From Emydura subglobosa (taxonomy: Eukaryota; Chordata; Testudines; Chelidae): a stretch of 64,000 nt of DNA. Made by a program: the position numbers and the translations under genes. This document shows, piece by piece, positions 22,546-33,075 of the stretch. A model generated the notes under the pieces. It was not told where the DNA came from. It worked only from the letters and a program-made list of their open reading frames with translations, and made no database searches. The stretch lies in the NCBI GenBank assembly GCA_007922225.1, contig ML680053.1, positions 22,442,379 through 22,506,378 of the forward strand, given 5' to 3'. How positions within the stretch are numbered: the first letter of the stretch is position 1; every line of letters starts with the position of its first letter.

Positions 22546-22976
22546 CAGATTAAAGGTCTAGAAAACATGATATGAGAGAAGATTGAAAAAACTGGGTTTG
22601 TTTACTCTGCATAAAAGAAGACTGAGAGGGGACATAACAGTTTTCAAGTATATTAAAGGTTGTTTTAATAAGGAGGGAGAAAAATTGTTCTCATTAACCT
22701 CTGAGGAAAGGACGAGAAGCAATGGGCTTAAATAGCAGGAAGGAAGGTTAAGGTTGGACATTAGGGAAACCTTCCTAGCTGGCTGAGTAGTTAAGCACTG
22801 GAATAAATTGCCTAGGGAGCTTGTGGAATCTCCATCATTGGAGGTTTTTAAGAGCAGGTTAGACAAACAACTGTAAGATATGGTCTCGATAATGCTTGGT
22901 CTTGCCTTGAGTGCAGCGGACTGGGCTAGAACACCTCTCAAGGTCCCTTCCAGTCCTTGAAGTCTATGATTCTATG
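22546..22976 (+). mobile_element. CR1 LINE (plus strand), 3' end
   Basis: Runs from 'gattaaaggtctagaaaaca' through the C-terminal codons and 3' UTR ('ggaataaattgcctagggag', 'ggtcccttccagtccttgaa') to the tail 'tctatgattctatgatca'. The order and orientation fit the same copy as 21846-22088. The frame 22558-22941 (minus) is its antisense. Confidence 0.9.
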
Positions 22977-23105
22977 ATCACCCATTTACAATTAAAGTTT
23001 GAGACCGATCAGTTAGCCAGTCTTTAATCCATTCAATGTGTATCATGTTAATTTTATCTCATACTATTTTTTTAATCAAAATGTCTTGTGGTAGGAAGTC
23101 AAACC
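22977..23105 (-). mobile_element. CR1 LINE (minus strand), right segment
   Basis: Resumes the copy interrupted at 20746: 'cccatttacaattaaagttt', 'gatcagttagccagtcttta', 'aaaatgtcttgtggtaggaa'. These words follow directly on the last matching words of the left segment in the reversed CR1 consensus. This shows that everything between was inserted later. Confidence 0.88.
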
Positions 23106-23763
23106 AAGTCCCAATGAAGGCACTGAAATAAACATTATGCATACACATAACATTTTACAGGCCAGGTTCCAAACTGTTCTCTTGGTGATAAAGACTAAGT
23201 ATCATAAAAGTCAACTTATTCTAGCACTTTTAATTTCGTTTAAAAAACCAGCTTTATTTAGGAGATGCATTACCAATAGTTCAATATTTAACAGAAAACA
23301 AGCACCAGACTGGCTTCAGGGGATGAGGCACCCATTGTGGCATCCGGTTTGCAGTATTAATAAAGGCATACAATAGCCTCGTTAAGTGCTGATTAGAGGT
23401 TTCTTTAGAGGAAGTTCAATATTTAACAGAAAGCAAATACTAGACTGGCTTCTGGAAGTGACGCACCTATTGTGGCATCCAGTGTGCAGTATAAAGAACA
23501 ATAGTCGTGTTAAGTGCTGATTACAAATAAATCAATCTAATCCAGCAGTTTTAAGAATTCTATTAAAAAACCGGGAGGACTTTTATACAGATTAAATAAG
23601 CAATGCTGCATTAACTGAACTCCACAGTGTGTTGAGGGAGAGTTTTATAATGCAGTTCAGGCATAGCATTCCTCCAAACCTTCTTCTAAATAGGTTTCTT
23701 GTGCAATTTTTTTTCCTGAGGAAGAAGCCAATAGAAAGATTTATTTTAAGATGTTCCTCATTG
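23106..23763. other. Unassigned DNA around the tandem duplication
   Basis: Apart from the duplicated unit at 23278-23524, no repeat family, gene or RNA is recognised. The frame 23137-23376 lies partly in copy 1 of the duplication and is unrelated to known proteins. Confidence 0.4.
23278..23524. repeat. Two-copy tandem duplication, period 135 bp
   Basis: Copy 1 starts at 23278 and copy 2 at 23413. Both begin 'agttcaatatttaacagaaa', pass through 'ctattgtggcatcc' (copy 1 'ccattgtggcatcc') and end 'gttaagtgctgatta'. They differ at scattered single bases and small indels, so the duplication is not recent. No coding sequence is involved. Confidence 0.9.
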
Positions 23764-24568
23764 GGTTACTGGCTTTTTGAGGCCAGAGGGGGGTAATTAC
23801 TCCCATTCTGTGTGTCCAGGGAAAGTGGATGATGGTCTTGATGCAGTCGTTTGGACAGCAGCAGCTGATCCCAGGGAACCCATCAGTGTCTGGGAGAGGG
23901 AAGGTATAGGAAAAACTCAGACCAGTGTTCCTTTACGGGCCCAAGACCTGAACACTGTAAAGTGGAAAAGGGAAGGCTCCCCTCTCCCCCAGCTGGCTCA
24001 GACAGATGTTTGGGATTATCAGACCCATTTGGGAAGGTGAAGGTATGATCAGGTGACTCAAAAAGGAGGCTTCAAGCCCACTCAGAGAGAAAGCTGCTGA
24101 AACCAGCTTCTAAGGGAAAGACGTCAACCAGCACACACTCTCAAGGAGACAGGCAATACAACCCCTAAACTTGAGAGGTGAGTTATGGGCTAGGGAGGCA
24201 AGAACTTAAAGCCACAGTCCTAAGCAGGAGGACTATGAGACCCTGGACTTGAGGAGTGAGGAACAGGCTAGGATTGAAAGCAGGACACAGAGGCCCTGGG
24301 AAGGAGGGCTTTGCCCGTGACCTTGAGAGCTTCTACTGGCCCTGGGAGGCCTGGATTGGGAACACACAGGCTCTTGACACTAAAGGGGAAGCTGAGTAAT
24401 TAGTATGAATTAGATCCCAAGACATAGGGAGTACTTTTTAAAGTCTCTGGATGTATGTGAATCATTTTTGGGACTCAGACTGAAACTGAGGCAATGTGCC
24501 TACTTGGCTACTCCAGGCCACAAGAGGGTGCCCTGGGTTTGCACCTATCTGTTACAAAAGTCTCAGGG
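23764..24568 (+). mobile_element. Possible LTR remnant
   Basis: The right end carries 'aactgaggcaatgtgcctac', then 'ccacaagagggtgccctggg' and closes '...ctgttaca'. This style of ending is shared with 51230-51313 and fits Gypsy-type LTRs I recall from turtles. The interior is purine-rich and less AT-rich than its flanks. The left end was not fixed and no internal retroviral or Gypsy coding sequence adjoins it. Confidence 0.35.
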
Positions 24569-24879
24569 GACATCAGAAGCTTATGTGAAATATATGTTTC
24601 AGGTAACCAATAGCTCTTGTTCTTCTGGGCTCTTAAACTCCATAGAGCTGAAGCTAAGCTGCTGCAGTGGTCAAGATCCCCATAAAACCAGAGGTACATG
24701 ACAGATTACCTTGAGCCTTGTGGAGTTATACAGCATCACAGGACTATAATCTGAAGACAAACTCAGCAGTAGCAAAGCTTTTGTCAGTGCTCTAGAAAAT
24801 ATAACCCAACGTAATGTGTGATAAAGTTGGGATATTCAAGCATGCTTACAAACTGGTCTTTATTCTACTGCCACAATTA

Positions 24880-25486
24880 GCTGACATAGGTCAGAGTTAC
24901 AAAAAGTTAATTGAAATGGGTTGGAAAATGGGAATTTTCCCCATGGAAATGTGTGTGTGGGGGCGGGGGGGGGGGAAATCTTTTAGAACTTTTCTGTTGA
25001 AAAACAATGGCTTTTCCACTGGAAAAACTTTTAAAAAGAACTTAGTATACAAAAATGCATTCTCTCTCACTTTGTCTTCCAATGTTTACCTGTCGTAAAA
25101 CAGTAAGAAAGTGCTGAAAGCATTACTTTCACAGATGAAGTAATGCTTTAGCACTTGAAAGTGAAGTCACCACTTAAAAGTGTGTTACTTTTGAAAGTGA
25201 AAAACAACACCTTTAAAAATGAAAGTGTTACTTTCTCACTTTTTTGAAATGCCCACTTTTCTATGGGAGAAAAGTAAAGAATTAGTTAAACTGGCTAATT
25301 TCCCCCAGCTTCAAAACTGAGTTATTGGTTTTTTTTTAATTTCTAAGTTTTTCTTTAAAAAAAATTAAAATTTGAATTTTTTTAAAAAAAAGACAATTGT
25401 CAGAAGTCAGATATTTTTTCTGTGAAAAACTTAGATTTCAACTAAAACCCAACAAAAACTTTCCGTCAAATTTTGATCAGCTCTAT
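24880..25486 (-). repeat. AT-rich foldback repeat, reversed copy
   Basis: Dense in mirror words 'ggaaaatgggaattttcccc' and 'ttttccactggaaaaac', ending '...aaattttgatcagctctat'. The same end word appears in forward orientation at 43388 ('agagttgatcaaaatttt') and 48320 ('agagctggtcaggaatttt'), so these are copies of one family. It includes a hairpin at 25109-25156 (about 19 bp, one mismatch or bulge, short loop) and a G-run at 24958-24975. The class is unknown to me; a MITE is plausible. Confidence 0.6.
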
Positions 25487-27935
25487 TTAATAGCCCTGCC
25501 ACTGCTTCCTGTGATTGCTATTATGTGATATAGCAAATTGTCACTGAAGTTGCAAAGGAGAGAGAACATGGAAGGGTATCCTACTTGTATTGAAAAAACT
25601 TCTTTCTTGAAGCCTAATACAAAGATCAAATAGAAATATAGAAAAAAAAGTCCAAGTGAAAGCTGCCAAAATGAAAATTAATCTGGAATAAGGTATGCTG
25701 TGAGTTTAAAGTGAATTAACTATTCTTGATTAAACTCCATGTTTGAATACTGTTATTCCAGAAATAAGGGTGCCTTACTTCATGGATTAAACTAATTAGC
25801 AATAAAGCACCTTTATTCCAGAATAAGAGTAATCCCATGTGTGGAAAATCAGAAATAGCTATTTCAGAATAACTCTTCATGTGGACAAGACATTACTTAC
25901 CTCTGATTGCCTGCCTTTTTATGCAGAAGTAGAGGCCTAAGTACATTTTAACAGCTTAATTCCTTAGTGTTCTCAATCTTCTCTGGATTTCAAGAGAAGC
26001 CAGAAATTTCATCTGAAGGATGCCATCTTGGAATCCAGTGACTAGACTGTCAAGTGCTGTTTGTTTATAGCTTCACTCAATACCAAATTGTGGCAGAAAA
26101 GCAACATTGCAGCTTCCCATTGAGATAAGTGAGAAAACTGATGCGGGGGGTGGCGGGAAATAGCTTATGTTTTTTGTTTAGTTCTGTCTTTCAGTTGATT
26201 GTTCATCCTTCATGCATGGCTACTGCCAGTGGCCCCTTATTTCCTTTTGCTCAGAAGAAACTAAGAAGGTGTCTCAGTGTAATGGTTAAAACCAAAGAAA
26301 CAGTTTGTGATAAAAACTGTGATTGAATCAAGAGCTCAAAAACATGAGTTTACTATTAATTTCATTTTATATCAGAAATGGTGACCAGTGGATTACATCT
26401 AAATTTTTCCACAGCACATACCTGGAATTTAGATGAATAAAGGATAATATTTAATTCTTCTGTTTTTTGGCAAATTTTGAGACCAAAGTGTTAAGAAGTA
26501 CTGCTGACAGGACCGAGCTTCATTTCTGTCTGATGACTGGTGTTTTAAGTGAAATGAATCATCCTTAGCAATCTCTGCAGAAGCCAAGGACAGAACAAGC
26601 ATGAATTAACAATTCTCTTCTCACATCTAGAAATGATTCTTGCAAGAAAGGATCGAAACATGTTATGGTGCAGCATTAGGAAGCTTGCACTGCTGCTCTT
26701 TGGGCTCTGCCTGACCTGTGGTATGTGCAGGTACAGCAATTCAAATCACCAGGGCTTTCAGGCAGGCACTAAGGGTGAGATTTTCTAAAGCATGTGAGTT
26801 AGATGCTCAAATCTCACAGACTCACCAAAGCAGAAAAGGAGCAGTCCCTGTGTTCTCAAGGGCCCTGGAATTCTGTCTTGGCCAGTACATAGGCTGTACA
26901 GTGCAGGGATGCTCCTTCCTCCATCCCCCAGGCATTCTGCACACCTGCATAAAGGCCAAGAAGAAACTCACTTTTAGGAAGCAATTAAGGCCTTACCAAC
27001 ATATATGTGCAGATTAAAATAAAGTAGAATAGTTGGAAAATAACTAAGTCCAATGAACATATATCTCTTGGGAAGGGTCAAAGGAATTAGTTGATAGATT
27101 TATGAAACCATTCACAATTAATTCTTAAATGGGGAAGAATGGAGAATGGGGAAGGATTCAGGGGTTCTGAAGGAAAAAAATACAGTCACAACCTTTAAAC
27201 AAAGAGGGAAAACTACCATTTCCCATCCAATAAATCTGTCTTCAATCCCCAGGAAAATAATGCACTAAAAATTGAGATAAAAATCTGCTAGTGCGTAAAG
27301 AATAATTCCCAAGACAAAAATTTAAAAATTGTTTAAGCAATCCTCTTAACATTGCTAAATGATAAGTGTATTTACCAACCACATAATTTACAAAACCCCA
27401 AGAACTTGAAAGCAGGGAAAAATAAAAGTGAAAGATTGCCTGGATCTTATAATAATAAATGGGAAGAGCCCAGTACCTTGTCCCCTCACCTGCCCACTTC
27501 ACTTCATCTTGCAACAGATAGTACCTTACCCAGCTTTCAGGAGGCTCTGAGTGGCCACACATTCCTAGGAGGCTTCTCAGGCACCTGTCCAGTAGGGACT
27601 ATGGCCTACATATCTGCTAGGAACTTCAGGGGAATGTATGGAACAAATTGTAACTCCGCAAACCCTGTACAATCCAGAGGAACAAGGAAACACATCCACA
27701 CTGACAGTTTTTCATTACTGCAAATGGCAAAGGGACAGAAACACTCCATAATCCCTCACTCAGTAGCTAGGGAACACCTAGAAATTCTTTAGCAAGTGCA
27801 CGCTAGAGTTTGAGGTGTCTCTCAGATTGCAAGGGGCCATCCACGTGCTAGTTAGCCTCTCTCTCTTTCCCTGGCCTATTGACTATCCATTGTCTTCATG
27901 CATGACTAGTCATTGGGCCAAAGAACGAATGTGAT
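25487..27935. other. Unassigned AT-rich DNA, no gene seen
   Basis: No repeat family recognised with confidence. The 146-codon frame at 27352-27792 (plus) is the longest frame outside repeats. It has no recognisable domain, signal peptide or membrane segment. It is probably a chance frame in a locally GC-richer stretch. Confidence 0.4.
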
Positions 27936-28245
27936 GCTCTAGCCCAGTGGTTAAGGCACACACCTAGATGTGGGAGACCAAATTTCAAGTCCTTGCTTCC
28001 ACGACAAATCAATTATTTGTACAAAGTGGAACAACTTCAATGGGAGAGACTGAGAGATCCCCACACCAGCATATCCTATAGCCCAGTAGCTTGGGCACTT
28101 TTCTGCAATGGGGGAGACCCAGGCTCAAATCCCTTTTCTACATCAGGTAGACAAAGTGACCATAGGTCTCCCACATCCCAGGTGAATACTCTAACCACTG
28201 GGATAAAAGCTGTAAGGGAGGCCCTCCATAGCATTGCCTGAACCT
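27936..28245. mobile_element. tRNA-like SINE or foldback element
   Basis: The left unit reads 'tagcccagtggttaaggcac', then 'gtgggagaccaaatttcaag', arranged like the A and B boxes of a tRNA-derived promoter. A second unit starts at about 28080 ('agcccagtagcttgggcact', 'ggctcaaatccc'). The right side (28165-28205) carries the reverse, 'caggtgaatactctaaccac'. The arms are therefore inverted relative to each other. A related 'ccagtggttaaagcactctc' occurs at 30791. No true tRNA fold is intact. Confidence 0.55.
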
Positions 28246-28394
28246 AGCCCTCCTCCTGGGCTTTTGACAAATGCCTGCAATAAAAAAAATCAAGTTGGCT
28301 TGAAAAAAATGTTTCATTTCAATCTGACCTCGCCTTTTTTCACACACGGCACACGGCATATTTAGCTCTTTGTGGACTATCAGGAAAAATTATA

Positions 28395-28590
28395 ATAGTG
28401 AGGTCTAGTAGGACTGTGGAATAGTTTATTAAAGGCAGTGCAGGAAACCCCATCACTGGAGTTATTTAGAGAAAGACTGCATGTAACGCTCAAGAGTGCA
28501 CTGTAGGGAACAGGCCTGTTGAGACTGATGGAGCAGATGAACCAGTTCCCTAGGTGTTTTCCATTTCCAATTCCCATGCTTCCCCATAGG
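28395..28590 (+). mobile_element. Old CR1 3' fragment
   Basis: Words 'ggactgtggaatagtttatt', 'aggaaaccccatcactggag' and 'ttatttagagaaagactgc' follow the CR1 C-terminal and 3' UTR order at high divergence. The tail is lost. Confidence 0.55.
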
Positions 28591-30184
28591 TTATTATCAA
28601 TTGTCACTCTGTCTCAGTGAAATGTGTCTGTTACATACATTAAAAGCAAGTCTAATCAGCTTGAATGAAGATTCACATTTGGTAAGTGTGAAAGTTGTTT
28701 AAAGGGGAGATTTGATTATTTCTATGGCTATACAGGTTAAAAGCAAAATGTATTGGTATACAACATCGTACAGGCTTTCGATTTTCTCTCCAAATACATT
28801 TTTATAGTATAAAAATGAATTCCTTTTATCCCAATTTTATTATTATTATTTTAGCAAATATGATCATCTGTGACTCCCTTGATAGTAAGTGCAAAGTCAT
28901 TTTGACATATGGCTTACGGCTTAGATGGCATTTGGTTTAGTCTTCCCTGTGGAATTTGAAGTCATACAAGTCATACTAAACAGTTCTGAAGCAAATCAAG
29001 CAGAAAATGCTCGTTTACAACTAAAAGGCCAGATAAAAAGTGTATAAATTAGAAAACAATGGAAGAAAAAAGAATATGGTAAACAGTTACAAAAGTGCAG
29101 ACGGGGCATCAGATCATTCTTTCTGCATTTAAATTACAAATTTCCTTGGCTTTTGAACTTTTTCAAGTAAATACAGCACAACAGAATGTTCCCCAGGGAC
29201 GACGCTATCTTGGTTTGAAACCAAATGCCATCTGAGCTGCAGTATATTTCCAATGAGGAAGATTTATTTAAAACAGTGTTAAAACATTTGCTTTTCCATC
29301 TAATAATGATCGTATGATCTCTTTATGAGTCATCTATGTTATATTTTTTGAAATTTTCATTGCTTTTCAATATGAATTCATTTTATATTTACAATATGCT
29401 TACTATAAATATATAAAGAGGATAATCACTATTTTTGCCATCTGGCTACTTTCCTATTATTCTATTCAGGTAGGAAAGGACATCAGGGTCTGTTTCCTAC
29501 TGGTGTAAACTGGCCTTGCTCCACTGAAGTCAAAAGAGTTATGCTGAATTACACCAACTGAGTTTTACACATGCCATTCTCATGCAATTCATTCTTTCAC
29601 CCTACCTTACTTTGTTACCCTTCCTTCACCCAGCAATCCTCCATGGGAAATTGTTGTTACTGGTATTAAAGTTATATATTATACAGTTTAGGGGAATACA
29701 TATATTCATGTATATAGATGTTTTAGTCTCTTAAAGTATTTGAACGGATCTGGATCTCTAGAAAAAAGGGTCATTTAGAATTTGCACTGGGGCCCTGCTC
29801 AAGGTTTATTGTGATCCAAGTATTTAATAATGCTACTGATAATAGAGAGCAATATGTTGGAAAGGATTTGCATGCCTCCCTGGGTACATGAGATAGGTTT
29901 AAATGGCTTTAGAACTCCTCAGCTGATCATAAGATAATGGAGAGGAGAAGATGTGATTTCTGGAGTAGGTGGGATCGCTAGCTTTGCTTTTTAGTGCTAC
30001 ATTAAACAAGTTCTGTTGTCATTTTGTCTTGATATCCTACCTGTTATACAAATGCTGCAAAGTTCAGTAAAAATAATAAAATGAACTATTCCCCCATTTT
30101 TGACTGTAGAAAAATAGTAATTTATTTTTCACAAAAAGGGCATGACATAGCAGAAAATTATGTATGAATTATCTATCATACTGA
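28591..30184. other. Unassigned DNA with one long-range inverted repeat
   Basis: Includes a 16-bp perfect inverted repeat: 'agatggcatttggttt' at 28923-28938 and its complement 'aaaccaaatgccatct' at 29218-29233. It also holds a MITE-like scrap around 29487-29575 ('ctactggtgtaaactggcct', 'ccactgaagtcaaaagagtt'). No gene, exon or RNA is recognised. Confidence 0.45.
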
Positions 30185-30345
30185 GCTGTCCCTCATTACC
30201 ATAATATCTCAGTACTTCACAGCCATTCATATATTTATCTTACAACATCCTTGCCAGGTAGTGAAGTGCTATTACTCCCATGGTTAGAGATTGGGAACTA
30301 ATGCACAGAGAGACTTTGTCCCAGATCTACAACGGTAGAATTCAT
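30185..30345 (-). mobile_element. MIR SINE, reversed
   Basis: Reads 'taatatctcagtacttcaca', 'caacatccttgccaggtagt', 'gaagtgctattactcccatg' and 'gggaactaatgcacagagag', the reversed MIR core and tail. Divergence is high and the tRNA-like head is not visible. Confidence 0.7.
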
Positions 30346-30960
30346 AAATCCTAGACTTAGGCATTTAAGTCCCAGTTTTAGGTTCCATTGCGATCCACAA
30401 AACCCCTGCTCAGCTGTTGCCTAATCATGTAGGCACCCAAATTCACTCTTTGCCTAAGTTTTCAGGGTAAAAATTCCCTAGATGCCTATGTTACAGTCTC
30501 TGGACATGTGCACTGCTGCCTCTCTCTAGGCATCCGGACATCTATCTTCCTTCTAAGTCCCAGTGCAATCCATGAACTGGTGAAAATAGGCAGATAAGCA
30601 CCTAACTCACCTGAGCAGCTCAGAGTCTGCCTACCAGGTGGGGTCTCCAGTCAGAGAAGGAGGTGATGGTGATGGTGAAGATGATGTCCACCTTATAACT
30701 TTCAACCCATTCGTTAGAGCTGCTCCAATTAGAGTTTATTTATTCAAAGTGGAAACACTTAAGGGGGTCCCACATCAGTATGTTCCACAGTCCAGTGGTT
30801 AAAGCACTCTCCTGAAAGGTGAGAAATCCTTGTTCATATTCTCTCTCCCCCCTGGCAGCAGGAGGAACCGAACCTGGGTTTCCTACTACTAGTGGCCTAA
30901 AAGTTATAAGTTTGGTAGCATCACTGGTTGTTTTGTGTGGAGGGCTGCTCCATCTCAGAG
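30346..30960. repeat. Composite reptilian repeat with tRNA-like block
   Basis: The first part repeats words of the type 'taggcatttaagtccc', 'gtaggcacccaaattc' and 'gcacctaactcacctgagca', a pattern I associate with an unclassified turtle repeat. A (GATGGT)-like run lies at 30662-30692. The block at about 30785-30900 resembles the tRNA-like unit at 27936. The frames at 30921-31234 beyond it are unrecognised. Confidence 0.4.
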
Positions 30961-31689
30961 ACTGCTGACCACAGAAAGAGATCAGTCAGGAGGGAGACCC
31001 CCAACCCCCACCCCATCCCCCACAAAACTGCATGGACCAGCTGCAAAGCAACATGTCCCAAGAGGAGGGGCTGGAGATAGACCCTCATCAAAAACAATAG
31101 ACCCACTGAAAGGCCGAGCCCAAAGAACTGAATTCAGAAAGACCAGGACTTTCTTTGCTTTCACTCAGATTCCCCTTTCTCATGAGGGAGGGAGAGAGGA
31201 AAGGACTTTAAATTTGTCTGTTTGTTTTACTTAGAGAACCCCTCATATGCTATGGTCTGAGGGGAAGGACATTATAAATGACTTGAAGTGGGGTCTGGAA
31301 GGGACTCGGGGAGCCTCTACTCCCCCTCCTCCCCACACTCACAAGGAAAAAAGATTAAAAAGCCACAGATACCCAGTGGGAGGAAGATACCTGGAAAGCA
31401 GTAATTCAGAAAGTAGTAATTGCGAACATTACATTGAATAGACTTTGCTGTGTAAAAAAATAAAAAATGAAAAAAAAACCCAGCCCCATATGAATTTGGT
31501 CTGCATGTTCAGGAGCATTACAGCCTAGGACAAAGGGATAGTGCTTCCTTTCTAGATAGCTCTGGTGTCAACAGACCAGAAATGTTAGGCCATGACCTCA
31601 GCTAGTGTTAATCAACATAGCTTCACCGGTTTCAGCAGAGCTACACTGATTTACATGTGCTGAAGACAAGGCCCATTGCATTTAACTCT
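30961..31689. other. Unassigned DNA, no gene seen
   Basis: Purine-rich sequence with A-runs near 31458-31480. Overlapping frames on both strands (30935-31234, 30982-31164, 31247-31441) show no known domain. Confidence 0.4.
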
Positions 31690-32175
31690 GGGCATCTCAT
31701 TATCAGCAAGATAATCACAAATTGGAGGGAGATCAGAAAAAAGCTGCGAAAATGATTAGGCTTCTGGAGTGATTGATGTATGAGGATTGATTACAAGTAC
31801 TAAATATTCACAGCTTGGCTATGAAATGACTTAAAGGGGGACACAGCAACAGTCTATAAATATTTGAAGAGCCTAAACACCAAGGAGGGAAAGATAATTT
31901 TTTAGCATAATACAAAGAGAGCAATGGACTGAAATTAGGAAAGGAAAATAATTAACTGAATATCAGAAAAATGTGTCTTTAAAGTGAGATTTTAGTTTTG
32001 GAAGGGTCTCTCAACAGCAGTGGTGGATGCTCCATTACTTGGGACATTTAAAACTAGACTTGACAAAAAGCTTGTAAAGGTACAGTAGGATCCTGGAATG
32101 GGATAAGTGACCTTGGAAGTGATGCAGGAAATCAAATTAGATAATCATATTAGTTCCTTCTGGTCTTAACATCTA
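31690..32175 (+). mobile_element. Old CR1 LINE 3' part
   Basis: Ordered CR1 words at high divergence: 'aaaatgattaggcttctgga', 'acagtctataaatatttgaa', 'gagagcaatggactgaaatt', 'tggatgctccattacttggg' and the 3' end 'ttccttctggtcttaacatc'. The copy is frameshifted throughout. Confidence 0.75.
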
Positions 32176-32754
32176 AAAAGTCTTTTCTAGCGTTAGCTGC
32201 TATGAGTTCATGAGGAGCCATGTACAAGTGAAAGCAAGAAGCATTAGATTTTTATTGGTTTCATTAAAATGCAAAATATTTGTCTTAGAAGTAGAATGTT
32301 TTTACTTTGTTTGACCAAGGTAAAAAGGGATAAGCGTGTGTAATGTCCTGTGGACATTACCTCCAGATTCTTTACCAGCATTTAGGAACAACCAAGGAAA
32401 CATTTCTAGATTATACATTGAGCTGAGGACATGCTGGGAGAGGGCATTGTGAGTTTAGGGAGCATGTACACATATCATACAGGGATTAACAGTAATGCCT
32501 ATAGTTTTATACCTTACTGTGGAGTTTTATTGCAAGAATACAATGTGTGGCGGAGCTTAAAAACAAAGAAGGATATTTTGAACTAAATTCTTCAATGAAT
32601 AAAAAGCAAGTGAAAATTTGAGGAAGGGGATGATGTGTCCCTATTGCCAGTATTTCAGACGTTATTGTTAGTTGTCTTATGGATCTGAAAGAGATGGAAG
32701 ATGAAAGAAAGTATGTATTCAAATAAAAAAATGAGAAATATGGCTATTTGATTC

Positions 32755-33075
32755 TATTTAATGATATGACAGGTTTTAAAGCAAGAAGGAACCATTATAG
32801 TCCACTGTTCTGATCTCCTGCATAATACAGGCCATAATATTTCGCCACTGATTCCTGCCCGACAATTTGAGGTTGGATTAGATAATTGAGTTTAGAAGGA
32901 CATTAAGTCTAGATTTAAAGACTCGAAGCGATGGAGAACTTACTACTTCTCTCTGTAATCTGTTCCAATGGTTAACTACCCTCTGTGTTTATAAAAAGGT
33001 CTCTGGTCTTTGCTGTCTTCAGTTTCCAGCCACTGGCTCTTGTTATGCCTATGTCTGTGATGTATGACCATAGAA
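32755..33075 (-). mobile_element. CR1 LINE 3' part (minus strand)
   Basis: Reversed 3' UTR and C-terminal words: 'aagaaggaaccattatagtc', 'ctcctgcataatacaggcca', 'ctgttccaatggttaactac', 'cagccactggctcttgttat'. It resembles the copy at 19742-20745 in subfamily. Confidence 0.82.

Noticed and set aside
27352..27792. A 146-codon plus-strand frame outside known repeats
   Set aside because: No recognisable domain, no exon signals around it, and ordinary length for chance in a locally GC-richer stretch.
27936..28060. Possible tRNA gene
   Set aside because: A- and B-box-like words are present but no cloverleaf can be drawn, and related units recur at 28080 and 30791. It is SINE-like.
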